From assembly GCF_028686475.1 (NCBI RefSeq), contig NZ_JAQUCA010000028.1, positions 1 to 33,360 of the forward strand: DNA of 33,360 nucleotides, given 5' to 3'. The position numbers and the translations under genes were made by a program. The notes under the pieces were generated by a model that was given only the letters and a program-made list of their open reading frames with translations, ran no database searches and had not been told where the DNA came from. Shown piece after piece: positions 1 to 8,571 of this stretch; within the stretch, counting starts at the first letter, position 1, and every line of letters begins with the position of its first letter. The stretch comes from Giesbergeria sp. GTDB taxonomy: Bacteria; Pseudomonadota; Gammaproteobacteria; Burkholderiales; Burkholderiaceae_C.

Positions 1-130
1 TGCGCTCGGACTTGAGCGTCTCGCAGGAGGAATCCAAGGCACTATTCCGCAAGGATAGTGTCGATGGAAGGCTCATTGCCGCAAGGCAGTGAGGAATCCC
101 CGTCATTCATGACGGGGAGGAGGTCAAAAA
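1..130 (+). mobile_element. Right end of an IS200/IS605-family (TnpB-type) element, with the 3' part of its omega RNA
   Basis: Three hairpins stand in a row. At 40-60, CACTATTCC pairs with GGATAGTG around a GCAA loop with one bulged T. At 72-93, CTCATTGCC pairs with GGCAGTGAG around a second GCAA loop. At 98-117, a perfect 8-bp stem CCCCGTCA/TGACGGGG closes on a TTCA loop, followed by AGGAGGTCAA. A GGAATCCCCGTC...GACGGGGAGG end of this kind is typical of IS605-type transposons whose tnpB lies just upstream on the same strand. There the hairpin serves both as the transposition end and as the scaffold of the TnpB guide RNA. The tnpB gene itself would lie left of the window and is not seen. Bases after about 128 would be flanking target DNA and therefore the guide. 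No reading frame in this stretch is convincing. Confidence 0.7.
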
Positions 131-152
131 AGAGTCTTGCATATGCTATTTC

Positions 153-183
153 TTACAACTTTAAATGTAGGCTTGGCTATACT
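153..183 (+). promoter_or_regulatory. Possible promoter of the M23 peptidase gene
   Basis: TATACT at 178-183 resembles a sigma70 -10 box. TTACAA at 153-158 is a poor -35 at a long 19-base spacing. The rest of 131-331 shows no gene. It is tentative, but something here must drive the M23 gene because the IS-like end lies immediately upstream. Confidence 0.25.
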
Positions 184-331
184 TCGCCCACTTTGCAGTG
201 GCGGATTCTAAGTGGCCCGCCTTTTCAGACCCGCCTGAGACGCTGCAGCCCGTCAGTCTGTGCGCTCCGCCGCACCCAGCTCCAGTGCTGGGATTTTGCC
301 CCGGACACACACTCACCTTGGGAAGAAAATT

Positions 332-1696
332 TTGAACAACGGCTTCACCACCGCCAGCACGGCACTGCTTTCCCGACTCTCTTATAGTCTTCAGCAACAC
401 CCTAAGCGGGTCACAGCCGCCTTGGCTGCTGTGTTGATCACCGGTGGTGGCGGCGCTTTTGCCGTGGCCTCTTTGGGGCCAGATGCCGCCAATTTGCCGG
501 TGCGCTTGGTCGAGCAAACCGTGCCCTCGTTGGCCAGTGGAGCCACGCTGGCCGATTTAAGCGATGGTGCCAGTTTCTCTTTGTACCGCGCCGACAATGT
601 ACGCAGTACCGACACGGCTGAATCTCTGTTGCGCCGTATGGGCATTGCTGACCCAGCGGCAGCGGCTTTCTTGCGCCGTGATGAGCATACGCAACAAAAC
701 CTGCTGGGCCGCAATGGCCGCGTGGTGCGCGCCGAAACCACCGACGACCATCGCTTAGTGCGTTTGGTAGCGCGTTGGGCGCATGAGGACAACGGCCTGT
801 TCAATCGCTTGGTGGTAGAAAAAGACGAAGAGGGCAAATTGACCTCGCGCCTAGAAACCGCCGAACTGACCACTTCCACCCGTTTGGTGGGCGGTGTCAT
901 TCAAAGCTCTTTGTTTGCCGCCACCGATGATGCCAACATTCCAGACAATGTAGCCACCCAAGTGGCTGAGATGTTCTCTAGCGAGATTGATTTTCGCCGC
1001 GACCTACGCAAGGGCGACCGTTTTTCGGTCGTCTATGAAACCCTAGAAGCCGATGGCGAACCGCTACGCAGTGGCCGCGTACTCAGTGCAGAATTCCGCA
1101 ATAATGGCAAAACGCACCAAGCGGTGTGGTTCCAAGCTCCGGGGGCCGAACAGGGGGCTTACTTCAACTTAGAAGGCGAGAGCCTTCGCCGCGCTTACCT
1201 CAGCTCACCGCTAGAATTTTCGCGCGTGACCAGCGGCTTTGCCATGCGCTTCCATCCCATCCACCAAACTTGGCGCGCCCACTTGGGCACTGATTTTGGC
1301 GCACCCACTGGCACCCCCGTGCGTACTGTGGGCGATGGTGTGGTCGATTTTGCTGGCACGCAAAACGGCTACGGCAACATCGTGATTGTCAAGCACCAAA
1401 ACCAGCATGTGACGGCCTATGCCCACCTGAACCGGATTGATGTGAAAAAAGGCCAAACTATTGCCCAAGGTGATTTCATCGGTACCGTGGGTGCTACCGG
1501 CTGGGCCACTGGCCCACACCTGCACTTTGAATTCCGCGTCAATGGCGTACACCAGGACCCAATGATTATCGCCAAGCAAAGCGAAGCCGCCGCCCCGGTA
1601 GCCGCCGCGCACCGTGCCGCCTTTAAGCAAATGGCCGCCAATATGCGCCTGCAATTGAATTCAGCAGAGTCGATACAACAGGCCAGCGCCCAATAA
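332..1696 (+). CDS. M23-family murein metallopeptidase (LytM domain), membrane-anchored
   Basis: Probable zinc endopeptidase acting on peptidoglycan cross-links in the periplasm. The C-terminal third carries the M23 signature: HxxxD (HLGTD, about H317/D321) and HxH (HLHFE, about H396/H398), inside the usual SGFAMRFHPI ... GTDFGAPTGTPV core. The N-terminus has one hydrophobic segment (about residues 25-50, AALAAVLITGGGG and onward), read as a signal anchor, then a long region matching the usual N-terminal part of these proteins. I chose the TTG at 332 because GGAAG lies 6 bases upstream and the protein then begins shortly before the anchor. A GTG at 260 would add 24 unlikely residues. anmK follows after 20 bases, which suggests cotranscription and a joint role in murein turnover. 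The family is clear; the exact cleavage specificity is not. Confidence 0.9.
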   Translation: MNNGFTTASTALLSRLSYSLQQHPKRVTAALAAVLITGGGGAFAVASLGPDAANLPVRLVEQTVPSLASGATLADLSDGASFSLYRADNVRSTDTAESLLRRMGIADPAAAAFLRRDEHTQQNLLGRNGRVVRAETTDDHRLVRLVARWAHEDNGLFNRLVVEKDEEGKLTSRLETAELTTSTRLVGGVIQSSLFAATDDANIPDNVATQVAEMFSSEIDFRRDLRKGDRFSVVYETLEADGEPLRSGRVLSAEFRNNGKTHQAVWFQAPGAEQGAYFNLEGESLRRAYLSSPLEFSRVTSGFAMRFHPIHQTWRAHLGTDFGAPTGTPVRTVGDGVVDFAGTQNGYGNIVIVKHQNQHVTAYAHLNRIDVKKGQTIAQGDFIGTVGATGWATGPHLHFEFRVNGVHQDPMIIAKQSEAAAPVAAAHRAAFKQMAANMRLQLNSAESIQQASAQ

Positions 1697-1707
1697 GCGC
1701 CCAATAA
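1686..1707 (+). repeat. 11-bp tandem duplication spanning the stop codon of the M23 gene
   Basis: GCGCCCAATAA occurs twice back to back (1686-1696 and 1697-1707). The first copy holds the stop codon of the peptidase gene. It looks like a slippage duplication and has no effect on the protein. Confidence 0.8.
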
Positions 1708-1716
1708 GTACCCGCT

Positions 1717-2823
1717 ATGCAGCGCTACATCGGTTTGATGTCGGGCACTTCGCTTGATGGCGTGGATGGCGTGCTGGCTGAATTAGACGGTTCACGCTGC
1801 ACCATCATCCAGCACCAAACCGCATCTTTTGACCCCATTTTGCGCGCTGAACTGCTGGCCTTGAACAGCAGTGGCCCCGATGAGCTGCACCGTGCCGCAC
1901 TGGCGGCCAATGCCTTGGCGCGGGTGTATGCCCAAGTGGTGCGGGCCTTATTGGCCGCCAGTGATTTACCTGCCTACGCCATTCAAGCGATTGGCGCGCA
2001 CGGCCAAACTGTGCGCCATCGCCCCGGCGTCTACGATGGCACCGGCTACACCTTGCAGCTCAATAGCCCGGCCTTGTTGGCCGAACTGACCGGCATTACC
2101 GTGGTGGCCGATTTGCGTAGCCGTGATGTGGCCGCTGGTGGCCAAGGCGCACCTTTGGTGCCAGCGTTTCACCAACAGGTGTTTGGCAGGCCGGGGCAAG
2201 ATACCTTGGTGTTGAACTTGGGGGGCATTGCCAATTTGAGCGTGTTGGCCGCCGATGGCACGGTGTTAGGGTTTGACTGCGGCCCCGCCAATGCCCTCAT
2301 GGATGCGTGGTGCCAGCGCCATACCGGCCAACCGTTTGACGCGGCTGGCGCTTGGGCCGCCAGCGGGCAGCTATTACCCGCTTTATTGCAACGCTTGCTG
2401 GCCGAACCCTTTTTACAGCAGCCTCCGCCCAAAAGCACCGGGCGCGACCTATTCAACGCCGATTGGCTGGCAACAAAACTCGAAGGTTTGGCCAATCTGG
2501 CCGCACCCGATGTGCAGGCCACCCTGACCGAGTTCACGGCGCGCGCCTGCGCCGACGCAGTGCAGCGCTACGGCTTGCACAGTGATGTGTTGCTGGTCTG
2601 TGGTGGTGGTGCGTTGAACCGGCACCTGATGGCACGCTTGCAAGCCTTGCTGCCTACCCTGACAGTGCAGCGCAGTGACGAGCATGGCCTGCCCGTGCAG
2701 CAGGTAGAAGCTGCCGCCTTTGCGTGGCTGGCACGCCAAGCCTTGCAAGGCGCACCGGGTAACTTGCCCAGCGTGACCGGCGCGCGCGGCTTGCGCGTGC
2801 TGGGCGCTATTTACCCCGCCTGA
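1717..2823 (+). CDS. anmK: Anhydro-N-acetylmuramic acid kinase
   Basis: Phosphorylates and opens 1,6-anhydro-MurNAc with ATP to give MurNAc-6-phosphate, a cytoplasmic step of peptidoglycan recycling. The 368-residue length is normal. The N-terminal phosphate-binding motif GLMSGTSLDGVD (residues 5-16), the GAHGQTVRH motif near residue 93, the LNLGGIANL segment near 170, GFDCGPAN near 190 and the VCGGGALN motif near 296 are all family hallmarks. It follows the M23 peptidase by 20 bases on the same strand, so a peptidase that releases muropeptides and a kinase that recycles the sugar are probably expressed together. The last 13 bases overlap, tail to tail, with the convergent Nudix gene. No clear Shine-Dalgarno sequence precedes the ATG. 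Confidence 0.96.
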   Translation: MQRYIGLMSGTSLDGVDGVLAELDGSRCTIIQHQTASFDPILRAELLALNSSGPDELHRAALAANALARVYAQVVRALLAASDLPAYAIQAIGAHGQTVRHRPGVYDGTGYTLQLNSPALLAELTGITVVADLRSRDVAAGGQGAPLVPAFHQQVFGRPGQDTLVLNLGGIANLSVLAADGTVLGFDCGPANALMDAWCQRHTGQPFDAAGAWAASGQLLPALLQRLLAEPFLQQPPPKSTGRDLFNADWLATKLEGLANLAAPDVQATLTEFTARACADAVQRYGLHSDVLLVCGGGALNRHLMARLQALLPTLTVQRSDEHGLPVQQVEAAAFAWLARQALQGAPGNLPSVTGARGLRVLGAIYPA

Positions 2824-3266
2824 AAGCAGGCCGGGTCAAATGGCTGGCCGCGCTCTTGCGCCAGCCATTCCAACACCGGCAAAGCACCGGGCAACACCGG
2901 GCGCACGGTCGGTGGCCACGGTTGCCAGGCCATTTGTTGGCCCTCGCGCATTTCAAACGCGCCCGTCCAATGCCAGACTTTGCACCAGTGCAAGCGCACC
3001 AAGGCATGGGGATAATCGTGTTCGGTCACTTTCCAGACTTCGGCAGCACCGATGGTCACGCCCAATTCTTCCATCAGTTCGCGGCGCAGGGCTTGTTCTA
3101 CGCTTTCACTGGCTTCAATTTTGCCGCCGGGGAACTCCCAGTAACCGGCATACACTTTGCCCGGCGGACGGGTAGTCAGCAACATCGCGCCATCGGGGCG
3201 CAACAGGATGCCTACAGCTACTTCAGTGTGCTGGCGTGGGGTAGAGGGAGGAGTCGCAGACATCAT
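2811..3266 (-). CDS. mutT: Nudix hydrolase, MutT-like (8-oxo-dGTP diphosphatase)
   Basis: Likely removes 8-oxo-dGTP from the nucleotide pool and so prevents A:T to C:G transversions. The complete Nudix box (G-x5-E-x7-REU-xEE-x-G-U) sits at residues 48-70, ending RRELMEELGV. The preceding YWEFPGG is typical of MutT, as is the short C-terminal part with PHALVRLHW. It is 151 residues long. The start ATG overlaps the stop of the upstream ATPase gene in an ATGA arrangement, which implies translational coupling. A second ATG directly follows, so the true start could be one codon later. The 3' end overlaps anmK by 13 bases. Assignment to MutT rather than another small Nudix enzyme is by overall sequence character. 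Confidence 0.88.
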   Translation of the reverse strand: MMSATPPSTPRQHTEVAVGILLRPDGAMLLTTRPPGKVYAGYWEFPGGKIEASESVEQALRRELMEELGVTIGAAEVWKVTEHDYPHALVRLHWCKVWHWTGAFEMREGQQMAWQPWPPTVRPVLPGALPVLEWLAQERGQPFDPACFQAG

Positions 3267-4201
3267 TCGACCGTGCTAGTTTCATCATCCAAGCCTGCCA
3301 CATCGGCAATGCGCTCTGCGCTGGCTTTGGGGGCCTCGGTGCGACCGGCATAATCGCGTGCAAACTGGTAGGCCACACGGCCACTGCGCGAGCCACGCTC
3401 TAGCGCCCAAACCAGCGCCTCGGGGCGGGCAGCGGCGATGGCGGCCTCGTCCAAGCCCAAAGACGATAGCCACTGCGCCACAATCGCCAAGTATTCTTCT
3501 TGGCTGAACGGGTAAAAACTCACCCACAGGCCAAAACGCTCCGACAGCGAGATTTTTTCTTCCACGCCCTCGCCCGGATGCACTTCGCCATCGGGGGTGT
3601 GTTGGTAGCTCAGATTTTCCGACAGGTATTCGGGCAACAGATGGCGCCGGTTGCTGGTGGCATAAATCAACACATTCGGTGTGGCGGCGGCCACCGAGCC
3701 ATCCAAAATCGACTTGAGCGCCTTGTAGCCCGGCTCTCCATCTTCAAAGCTCAAATCGTCGCAGAAGATGATGAATTTTTCTGGGCGGTTGCAAACTACC
3801 TCCACAATATCCGGCAAATCAACCAAATCGGTCTTGTCCACTTCAATCAGGCGCAAGCCTTGCGGCGCAAAAGCGTTCAGGCAGGCTTTAATCAGCGAAG
3901 ATTTGCCCGTGCCGCGTGCGCCGGTCAACAGCACGTTGTTGGCGGTGCGCCCACTTACAAACTGCCGGGTGTTGCGCTCAATTTTTTCCTTCTGCACCTC
4001 AATTTCTTTGAGCTCGTGCAGCGCCATGCCGCTGATATGGCGCACCGGCTCCAGCGTGGCATGGCCGCTACTGCGCTTGCGGTAGCGCCAAGCCACGGCA
4101 GCCGACCAATCGGGGGCCGACAGCGCTTGCGGCAGCACGGTTTCAATACGCGCCAGCAATTGCTCGGCACGGGCGATCAAGGTATCAAAAGAAGAAGTCA
4201 T
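3263..4201 (-). CDS. DUF815-family AAA ATPase
   Basis: A 312-residue ATPase of the DUF815 family, whose biological role is not established. Walker A is GARGTGKS at residues 94-101 and Walker B is FIIFCDDLSF at 143-152. After these come a sensor-like ATSNRRHL motif near 180 and the conserved SERFGLW segment near 220. The first 70 residues look like a helical, probably dimerising region. No signal peptide or membrane segment is present, so it is cytoplasmic. It lies 30 bases after argJ and overlaps mutT by 4 bases, so the three probably share a transcript. The order argJ-DUF815-mutT is, to my knowledge, common in related betaproteobacteria. Confidence 0.9.
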   Translation of the reverse strand: MTSSFDTLIARAEQLLARIETVLPQALSAPDWSAAVAWRYRKRSSGHATLEPVRHISGMALHELKEIEVQKEKIERNTRQFVSGRTANNVLLTGARGTGKSSLIKACLNAFAPQGLRLIEVDKTDLVDLPDIVEVVCNRPEKFIIFCDDLSFEDGEPGYKALKSILDGSVAAATPNVLIYATSNRRHLLPEYLSENLSYQHTPDGEVHPGEGVEEKISLSERFGLWVSFYPFSQEEYLAIVAQWLSSLGLDEAAIAAARPEALVWALERGSRSGRVAYQFARDYAGRTEAPKASAERIADVAGLDDETSTVE

Positions 4202-4231
4202 AGCGGCAAGAACCCGGCAGGCAAAGGGCGC

Positions 4232-5461
4232 TTAGGAGCGGTAATCGGCGTTGATGGTGACGTACTCGTGGCTAAAGTCGCAGGTCCAAACGGTGTCTTG
4301 CGCCTCGCCCCGGCCCAGTAGCACGCGCACGGTGATTTCTGCTTGCTGCATCACGCGCTGGCCGTCGGCTTCTTGGTAGGCGGGGTTGCGGCCTCCATTC
4401 ACCGCCACATGCACATCGTCCAGATACAGGTCGATTTTAGTTTGGTCTAAATCGGCAATGCCAGCATAGCCCACGGCGGCCAGAATGCGGCCCAAGTTGG
4501 GGTCGCTGGCGTAGAAGGCAGTTTTGACCAACGGCGAATGGGTAATTGCGTAGGCCACTTGGCGGCACTCTTCCGCTGTTTGGCCGCCTTCGACGCGCAC
4601 GGTGATGAATTTGGTGGCCCCTTCGCCATCACGCACAATGGCTTGGGCCAGTTTTTGTGCTACTTCTAACAGGGCCGCTTGCAGGGCTTGGCCTTCGGTG
4701 CTGCTCAGGCTGGTGATGGGGGTATTGCCTGCTTGGTGCGTGGCTACCAGCACGAAGGAGTCGTTGGTGGAGGTGTCGCCGTCAATCGTCACGCGGTTGA
4801 ACGAGCCATCGGCCAAGGTTTTGACCAAGGGTTGTACCAGCGCCGGGTCGATGGCGGCATCGGTGGCCAAGAAGCCGAGCATGGTGGCCATGTTGGGGCG
4901 AATCATGCCCGCGCCCTTGCTGATACCGGTAATGGTGATGGTTTTGCCCGCAATTTCTACCTGACGACTGTAAGCTTTGGGCAGGGTGTCGGTGGTCATG
5001 ATGCCTTCGGCAGCGCGGCCCCAGTGGGCGGCTTGGGCATCGGCCAAGGCCGCAGGTAGGGCAGCGGTGATGCGCTCCACCGGTAACTGCTCCATGATGA
5101 CCCCGGTAGAAAACGGCAGAATTTGGGTGGGGGCTACGCCCAAGGTAGCGGCCAGTGCGGCGCAGGTGGCACGGGCATTGTCTAGCCCTTGCGCGCCCGT
5201 GCCTGCATTGGCGTTGCCGGTGTTAATCACCATCGCACGGATACCTTGGTTGGCGGCCAGATGTTCGCGGCTGACCTGTACCGGTGCCGCACAAAAGCGG
5301 TTTTGCGTGAACACACCAGCTACGCTGGCCCCTTCGTCCAGCAAAAACACGGTCAGGTCTTTGCGGTTGAGTTTGCGGACACCGGCTTCGGCAACGCCAA
5401 TACGCACACCGGCCACCGGTAGCAGGTCAGAGGCCACAGGGGCCGACAAATTCACGGGCAT
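4232..5461 (-). CDS. argJ: Bifunctional ornithine acetyltransferase / N-acetylglutamate synthase
   Basis: Transfers the acetyl group from N-acetylornithine to glutamate in the cyclic arginine pathway. In bifunctional members it also makes N-acetylglutamate from acetyl-CoA. The precursor cleaves itself at an Ala-Thr bond. The site is visible as NMATMLGF, with Thr193 the new N-terminal nucleophile. The oxyanion region PFSTGVI is at 116-122, and the [10 protein letters not shown] segment directly precedes the cleavage site. I chose the ATG at 5461 (MPVNL...), giving 409 residues, the family norm. The frame stays open 22 codons further upstream, but that extension does not look like ArgJ. No strong Shine-Dalgarno sequence is visible. 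It is the first gene of the minus-strand group. Confidence 0.96.
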   Translation of the reverse strand: MPVNLSAPVASDLLPVAGVRIGVAEAGVRKLNRKDLTVFLLDEGASVAGVFTQNRFCAAPVQVSREHLAANQGIRAMVINTGNANAGTGAQGLDNARATCAALAATLGVAPTQILPFSTGVIMEQLPVERITAALPAALADAQAAHWGRAAEGIMTTDTLPKAYSRQVEIAGKTITITGISKGAGMIRPNMATMLGFLATDAAIDPALVQPLVKTLADGSFNRVTIDGDTSTNDSFVLVATHQAGNTPITSLSSTEGQALQAALLEVAQKLAQAIVRDGEGATKFITVRVEGGQTAEECRQVAYAITHSPLVKTAFYASDPNLGRILAAVGYAGIADLDQTKIDLYLDDVHVAVNGGRNPAYQEADGQRVMQQAEITVRVLLGRGEAQDTVWTCDFSHEYVTINADYRS

Positions 5462-5817
5462 AGGAGGAGCTTTCTGAATGAAATCGAAACAAGCCAAAAA
5501 AGGGAGGGCCAGCCCACAGGGGCGCAAGCCTGCGCTATTGTGCAGTGGTTTTTTGACAACGCTGTGCCCAAGTCAGCATCTACACCGCCAACATCGCCAG
5601 TCATCATCCAACTGCCAAGTCTGAGCCAGTACAGCCCAGCGAACCAGTAAAGAAGCAGCCCATCCCGATGGCGAGGCCAAATCTTGGCTTACGCCAGTTG
5701 TAGTCTTAGCAGACCACCTGTCTTGGCCCAAGTTGGACATCGACTTATCCGTGCAATCCATCCGCCAGCCCGAAAAATTTCCGCTGCTGGCAAAAACGGC
5801 TATTGAACCCAACAGCC
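5462..5817. other. Intergenic region between divergent argJ and clpB, no gene recognised
   Basis: About 400 bases separate the two divergent genes. Short open frames here are unconvincing and have no family resemblance. A perfect TTGACA occurs at 5553-5558 but has no acceptable -10 box 16-18 bases downstream. The argJ promoter must be here, but I could not place it with confidence. The clpB promoter at the right edge is listed separately. Confidence 0.6.
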
Positions 5818-5846
5818 CTTGAAACTACGCACCAAGCCCCCCAACT
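5818..5846 (+). promoter_or_regulatory. Heat-shock (sigma32/RpoH-type) promoter of clpB
   Basis: CTTGAAA at 5818-5824 is a perfect -35 element. CCCCAACT at 5839-5846 matches the -10 consensus CCCCATNT except for one base, at a 14-base spacing, which is optimal. The start of transcription would fall near 5853, just ahead of the Shine-Dalgarno GGAGG at 5858-5862 and the clpB ATG at 5871. The promoter type agrees with what is known for clpB in many proteobacteria. Confidence 0.75.
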
Positions 5847-5870
5847 GTCCCCCATTCGGAGGAACACCCC

Positions 5871-8477
5871 ATGCGTATCGACAAGCTGACCACCAAATTC
5901 CAAGAAGCCCTGGCCGACGCCCAATCGCTGGCTTTGGGCCATGACAACGCCTACATCGAACCCACCCACCTGCTGCTGGCCTTGCTGCGCCAAGAAGACG
6001 GCCCGCGCGCCCTGCTAGAGCGTGCCGGGGCCAATCTGCCCGGTTTGCTCAAAGATGCCGAGGCCGCCGTCAAGCGCCTACCCCAAGTGCAAGGCCAAGA
6101 GCAAGTGCAGCCCAGCCCCGAATTGGGCCGGGTGCTGCAAGCCACCGAAAAAGAAGCCATCAAACGCGACGACAACTTCATCGCCAGTGAATTATTCCTG
6201 CTGGCCCTGACCGACAGCAAAGGCGAAGCCGCCCGCGTTGCCAAAGAGAACGGTTTAACGCGCAAAAGCCTAGAAGCCGCCATCAACGCCGTGCGCGGTG
6301 GCCAAAAAATGGACAGCCCCGAAGGCGAAGGCCAACGCGAAGCCCTGAAAAAATACTGCATTGACCTGACCGAACGCGCTCGCGCGGGCAAACTAGACCC
6401 CGTGATTGGCCGTGACGACGAAATCCGCCGCGCCATCCAAGTGCTACAACGGCGCACCAAAAACAACCCGGTACTGATTGGCGAGCCGGGCGTGGGCAAA
6501 ACCGCCATCGTCGAAGGGCTGGCACAGCGCATTGTGGCCGGTGAAGTGCCCGAATCGCTCAAAGGCAAACGGGTACTCAGTTTAGACATGGCGGCCCTGC
6601 TGGCCGGAGCCAAATTCCGGGGCGAATTTGAAGAACGCCTGAAAACCGTACTCAAAGAACTGGCCCAAGACGAAGGCCAAACCATCGTCTTTATTGACGA
6701 GCTGCACACAATGGTTGGCGCAGGCAAAGCCGAAGGCGCGATGGATGCGGGCAATATGCTCAAACCTGCCTTGGCGCGCGGCGAACTGCATTGCGTCGGT
6801 GCCACCACGCTGGACGAATACCGAAAATACATCGAAAAAGATGCGGCTTTGGAGCGGCGCTTCCAAAAAATATTGGTAGGAGAACCTACCGTAGAAGCCA
6901 CCATCGCCATTTTGCGCGGCCTGAAAGAGCGCTACGAAAAACACCACAACGTGGACATCACCGACCCGGCGATTGTCGCTGCCGCAGAATTGAGCCACCG
7001 CTACATCACCGACCGCTTCTTGCCCGACAAAGCGATTGATTTGATTGACGAAGCCGCCTCGAAAATCAAAATCGAGATGGACTCCAAACCCGAAGTCATG
7101 GACAAGCTAGACCGGCGCTTGATTCAATTGCAAATTGAGCGCGAAGCGGTGAAAAAAGAAAAGGACGAAGCCTCACTCAAGCGCTTAGATTTGATTGAAG
7201 AAGAAATTGGCACACTGCAAAAAGAAATTGCCGATTTGGATGAAATTTGGAAAATGGAAAAAGCCTTAGCGCAAGGCTCGGCCCATATCCGCGAAGAAAT
7301 CGATCAACTGCGTTTCCAAATTGAAGAACTCACGCGCAAAGGCGATTTCAACAAAGTCGCCGAACTGCAATATGGCAAACTGCCCGAGTTAGAGCGCAAA
7401 CTCAACGAAGCGCAGGCCAAAGAATCGGGCAAAGACGGTAGCCAAGCTGCGCCGCGCCTGCTACGTACCCAAGTGGGCGCAGAAGAAATCGCCGAAGTCG
7501 TCAGCCGCGCCACGGGCATTCCAGTAGCCAAAATGATGCAGGGCGAAAAAGACAAGCTGTTGCAGATGGAAACCAAGCTGCACGAGCGCGTGATTGGCCA
7601 AAACGAAGCCATTGCCGCCGTGGCCAATGCCATTCGCCGCTCACGCTCGGGTTTATCCGACCCCAACCGCCCCACCGGTTCTTTCTTGTTTCTTGGCCCC
7701 ACGGGTGTGGGTAAAACCGAACTCTGCAAAGCGCTGGCGGGTTTCTTGTTCGATAGCGAAGAGCATCTGGTACGCATCGACATGAGCGAGTTCATGGAAA
7801 AGCATTCAGTGGCCCGCTTGATTGGTGCGCCCCCCGGTTATGTGGGTTACGAAGAAGGCGGTTATCTGACCGAAGCCGTGCGCCGCAAACCTTACAGCGT
7901 TTTGTTATTGGACGAGGTAGAAAAAGCCCATCCCGATGTGTTCAATGTATTGCTGCAAGTATTGGACGATGGCCGCCTGACCGATGGCCAAGGCCGCACG
8001 GTAGATTTCAAAAATACCGTCATCGTCATGACCAGCAATATCGGCTCGCAAATGATTCAGGCGATGGTGGGCCAAGAGGCCGACGAGATTAAAGATGCGG
8101 TTTGGGGTGAGCTGAAAAACTACTTCCGCCCCGAGTTCCTCAACCGCATCGACGAAACCGTGGTATTCCACGGCCTGGATGCCCAACATATTGCTGCCAT
8201 TGCGCGCATCCAATTGCAATTGTTGCGGCAGCGGCTAGAACAAATGGACTTGACTTTGCAAGTCTCAGAGGCTGCCTTGGCCGAACTGGCCAAGGTGGGC
8301 TTTGACCCAGTGTTTGGTGCCCGTCCGCTCAAGCGTGCGATTCAGCAGCGCATCGAAAACCCGCTGTCCAAACTGCTGCTAGAAGGGCGCTTTGTGCCCA
8401 AGAGTACCATTGCCGTCGAGGTCAACCCGGCGCTAGAGCCTGGAGTATTCCGCTTCAGCAGCGCTGCACCGGTATAA
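5871..8477 (+). CDS. clpB: ATP-dependent disaggregase chaperone ClpB (Hsp100)
   Basis: A hexameric AAA+ machine that, with DnaK, pulls polypeptides out of aggregates after heat or other stress. The 868 residues hold every expected part. The N-terminal Clp-N repeats (about 1-145) are followed by the first AAA module with Walker A GEPGVGKT at 204-211 and Walker B VFIDELH. Next is a long charged coiled-coil middle domain (about 410-530). The second module has Walker A GPTGVGKT at 609-616, the pore loop GYVGYEEGG and Walker [11 protein letters not shown], and the C-terminal small domain is [11 protein letters not shown]. The ATG is fixed by GGAGG 8 bases upstream and by the family start MRIDKLT. 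It appears to be a single-gene unit under the promoter described. The next gene starts 94 bases downstream. Confidence 0.98.
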   Translation: MRIDKLTTKFQEALADAQSLALGHDNAYIEPTHLLLALLRQEDGPRALLERAGANLPGLLKDAEAAVKRLPQVQGQEQVQPSPELGRVLQATEKEAIKRDDNFIASELFLLALTDSKGEAARVAKENGLTRKSLEAAINAVRGGQKMDSPEGEGQREALKKYCIDLTERARAGKLDPVIGRDDEIRRAIQVLQRRTKNNPVLIGEPGVGKTAIVEGLAQRIVAGEVPESLKGKRVLSLDMAALLAGAKFRGEFEERLKTVLKELAQDEGQTIVFIDELHTMVGAGKAEGAMDAGNMLKPALARGELHCVGATTLDEYRKYIEKDAALERRFQKILVGEPTVEATIAILRGLKERYEKHHNVDITDPAIVAAAELSHRYITDRFLPDKAIDLIDEAASKIKIEMDSKPEVMDKLDRRLIQLQIEREAVKKEKDEASLKRLDLIEEEIGTLQKEIADLDEIWKMEKALAQGSAHIREEIDQLRFQIEELTRKGDFNKVAELQYGKLPELERKLNEAQAKESGKDGSQAAPRLLRTQVGAEEIAEVVSRATGIPVAKMMQGEKDKLLQMETKLHERVIGQNEAIAAVANAIRRSRSGLSDPNRPTGSFLFLGPTGVGKTELCKALAGFLFDSEEHLVRIDMSEFMEKHSVARLIGAPPGYVGYEEGGYLTEAVRRKPYSVLLLDEVEKAHPDVFNVLLQVLDDGRLTDGQGRTVDFKNTVIVMTSNIGSQMIQAMVGQEADEIKDAVWGELKNYFRPEFLNRIDETVVFHGLDAQHIAAIARIQLQLLRQRLEQMDLTLQVSEAALAELAKVGFDPVFGARPLKRAIQQRIENPLSKLLLEGRFVPKSTIAVEVNPALEPGVFRFSSAAPV

Positions 8478-8571
8478 GCAGAAAAACCCTTGGCAAGGCT
8501 TGCAATTTTTTCGGCTGCCGCTTAGAGTGGCAAAAAATAGATTGCAGTGTTCCGTTGCCAAAGGGTTTTCC

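Noticed and set aside
58-387. 109-codon frame across the transposon end
   Set aside because: It begins inside the hairpin structure, has no recognisable protein features and overlaps the M23 gene start.
5553-5581. TTGACA at 5553-5558 as a clpB promoter
   Set aside because: No -10 box at 16-18 bases (GCATCT does not qualify), and it lies over 300 bases from clpB.
5951-6910. 319-codon open frame antisense to clpB
   Set aside because: Serine/arginine-rich shadow of clpB; the clpB frame has all catalytic motifs.
8500-8521. Possible sigma54 promoter (TTGGCAAGGCTTGCA) before the CsgG-like gene
   Set aside because: The GG and GC elements are only 8 bases apart instead of 10, which abolishes sigma54 recognition.
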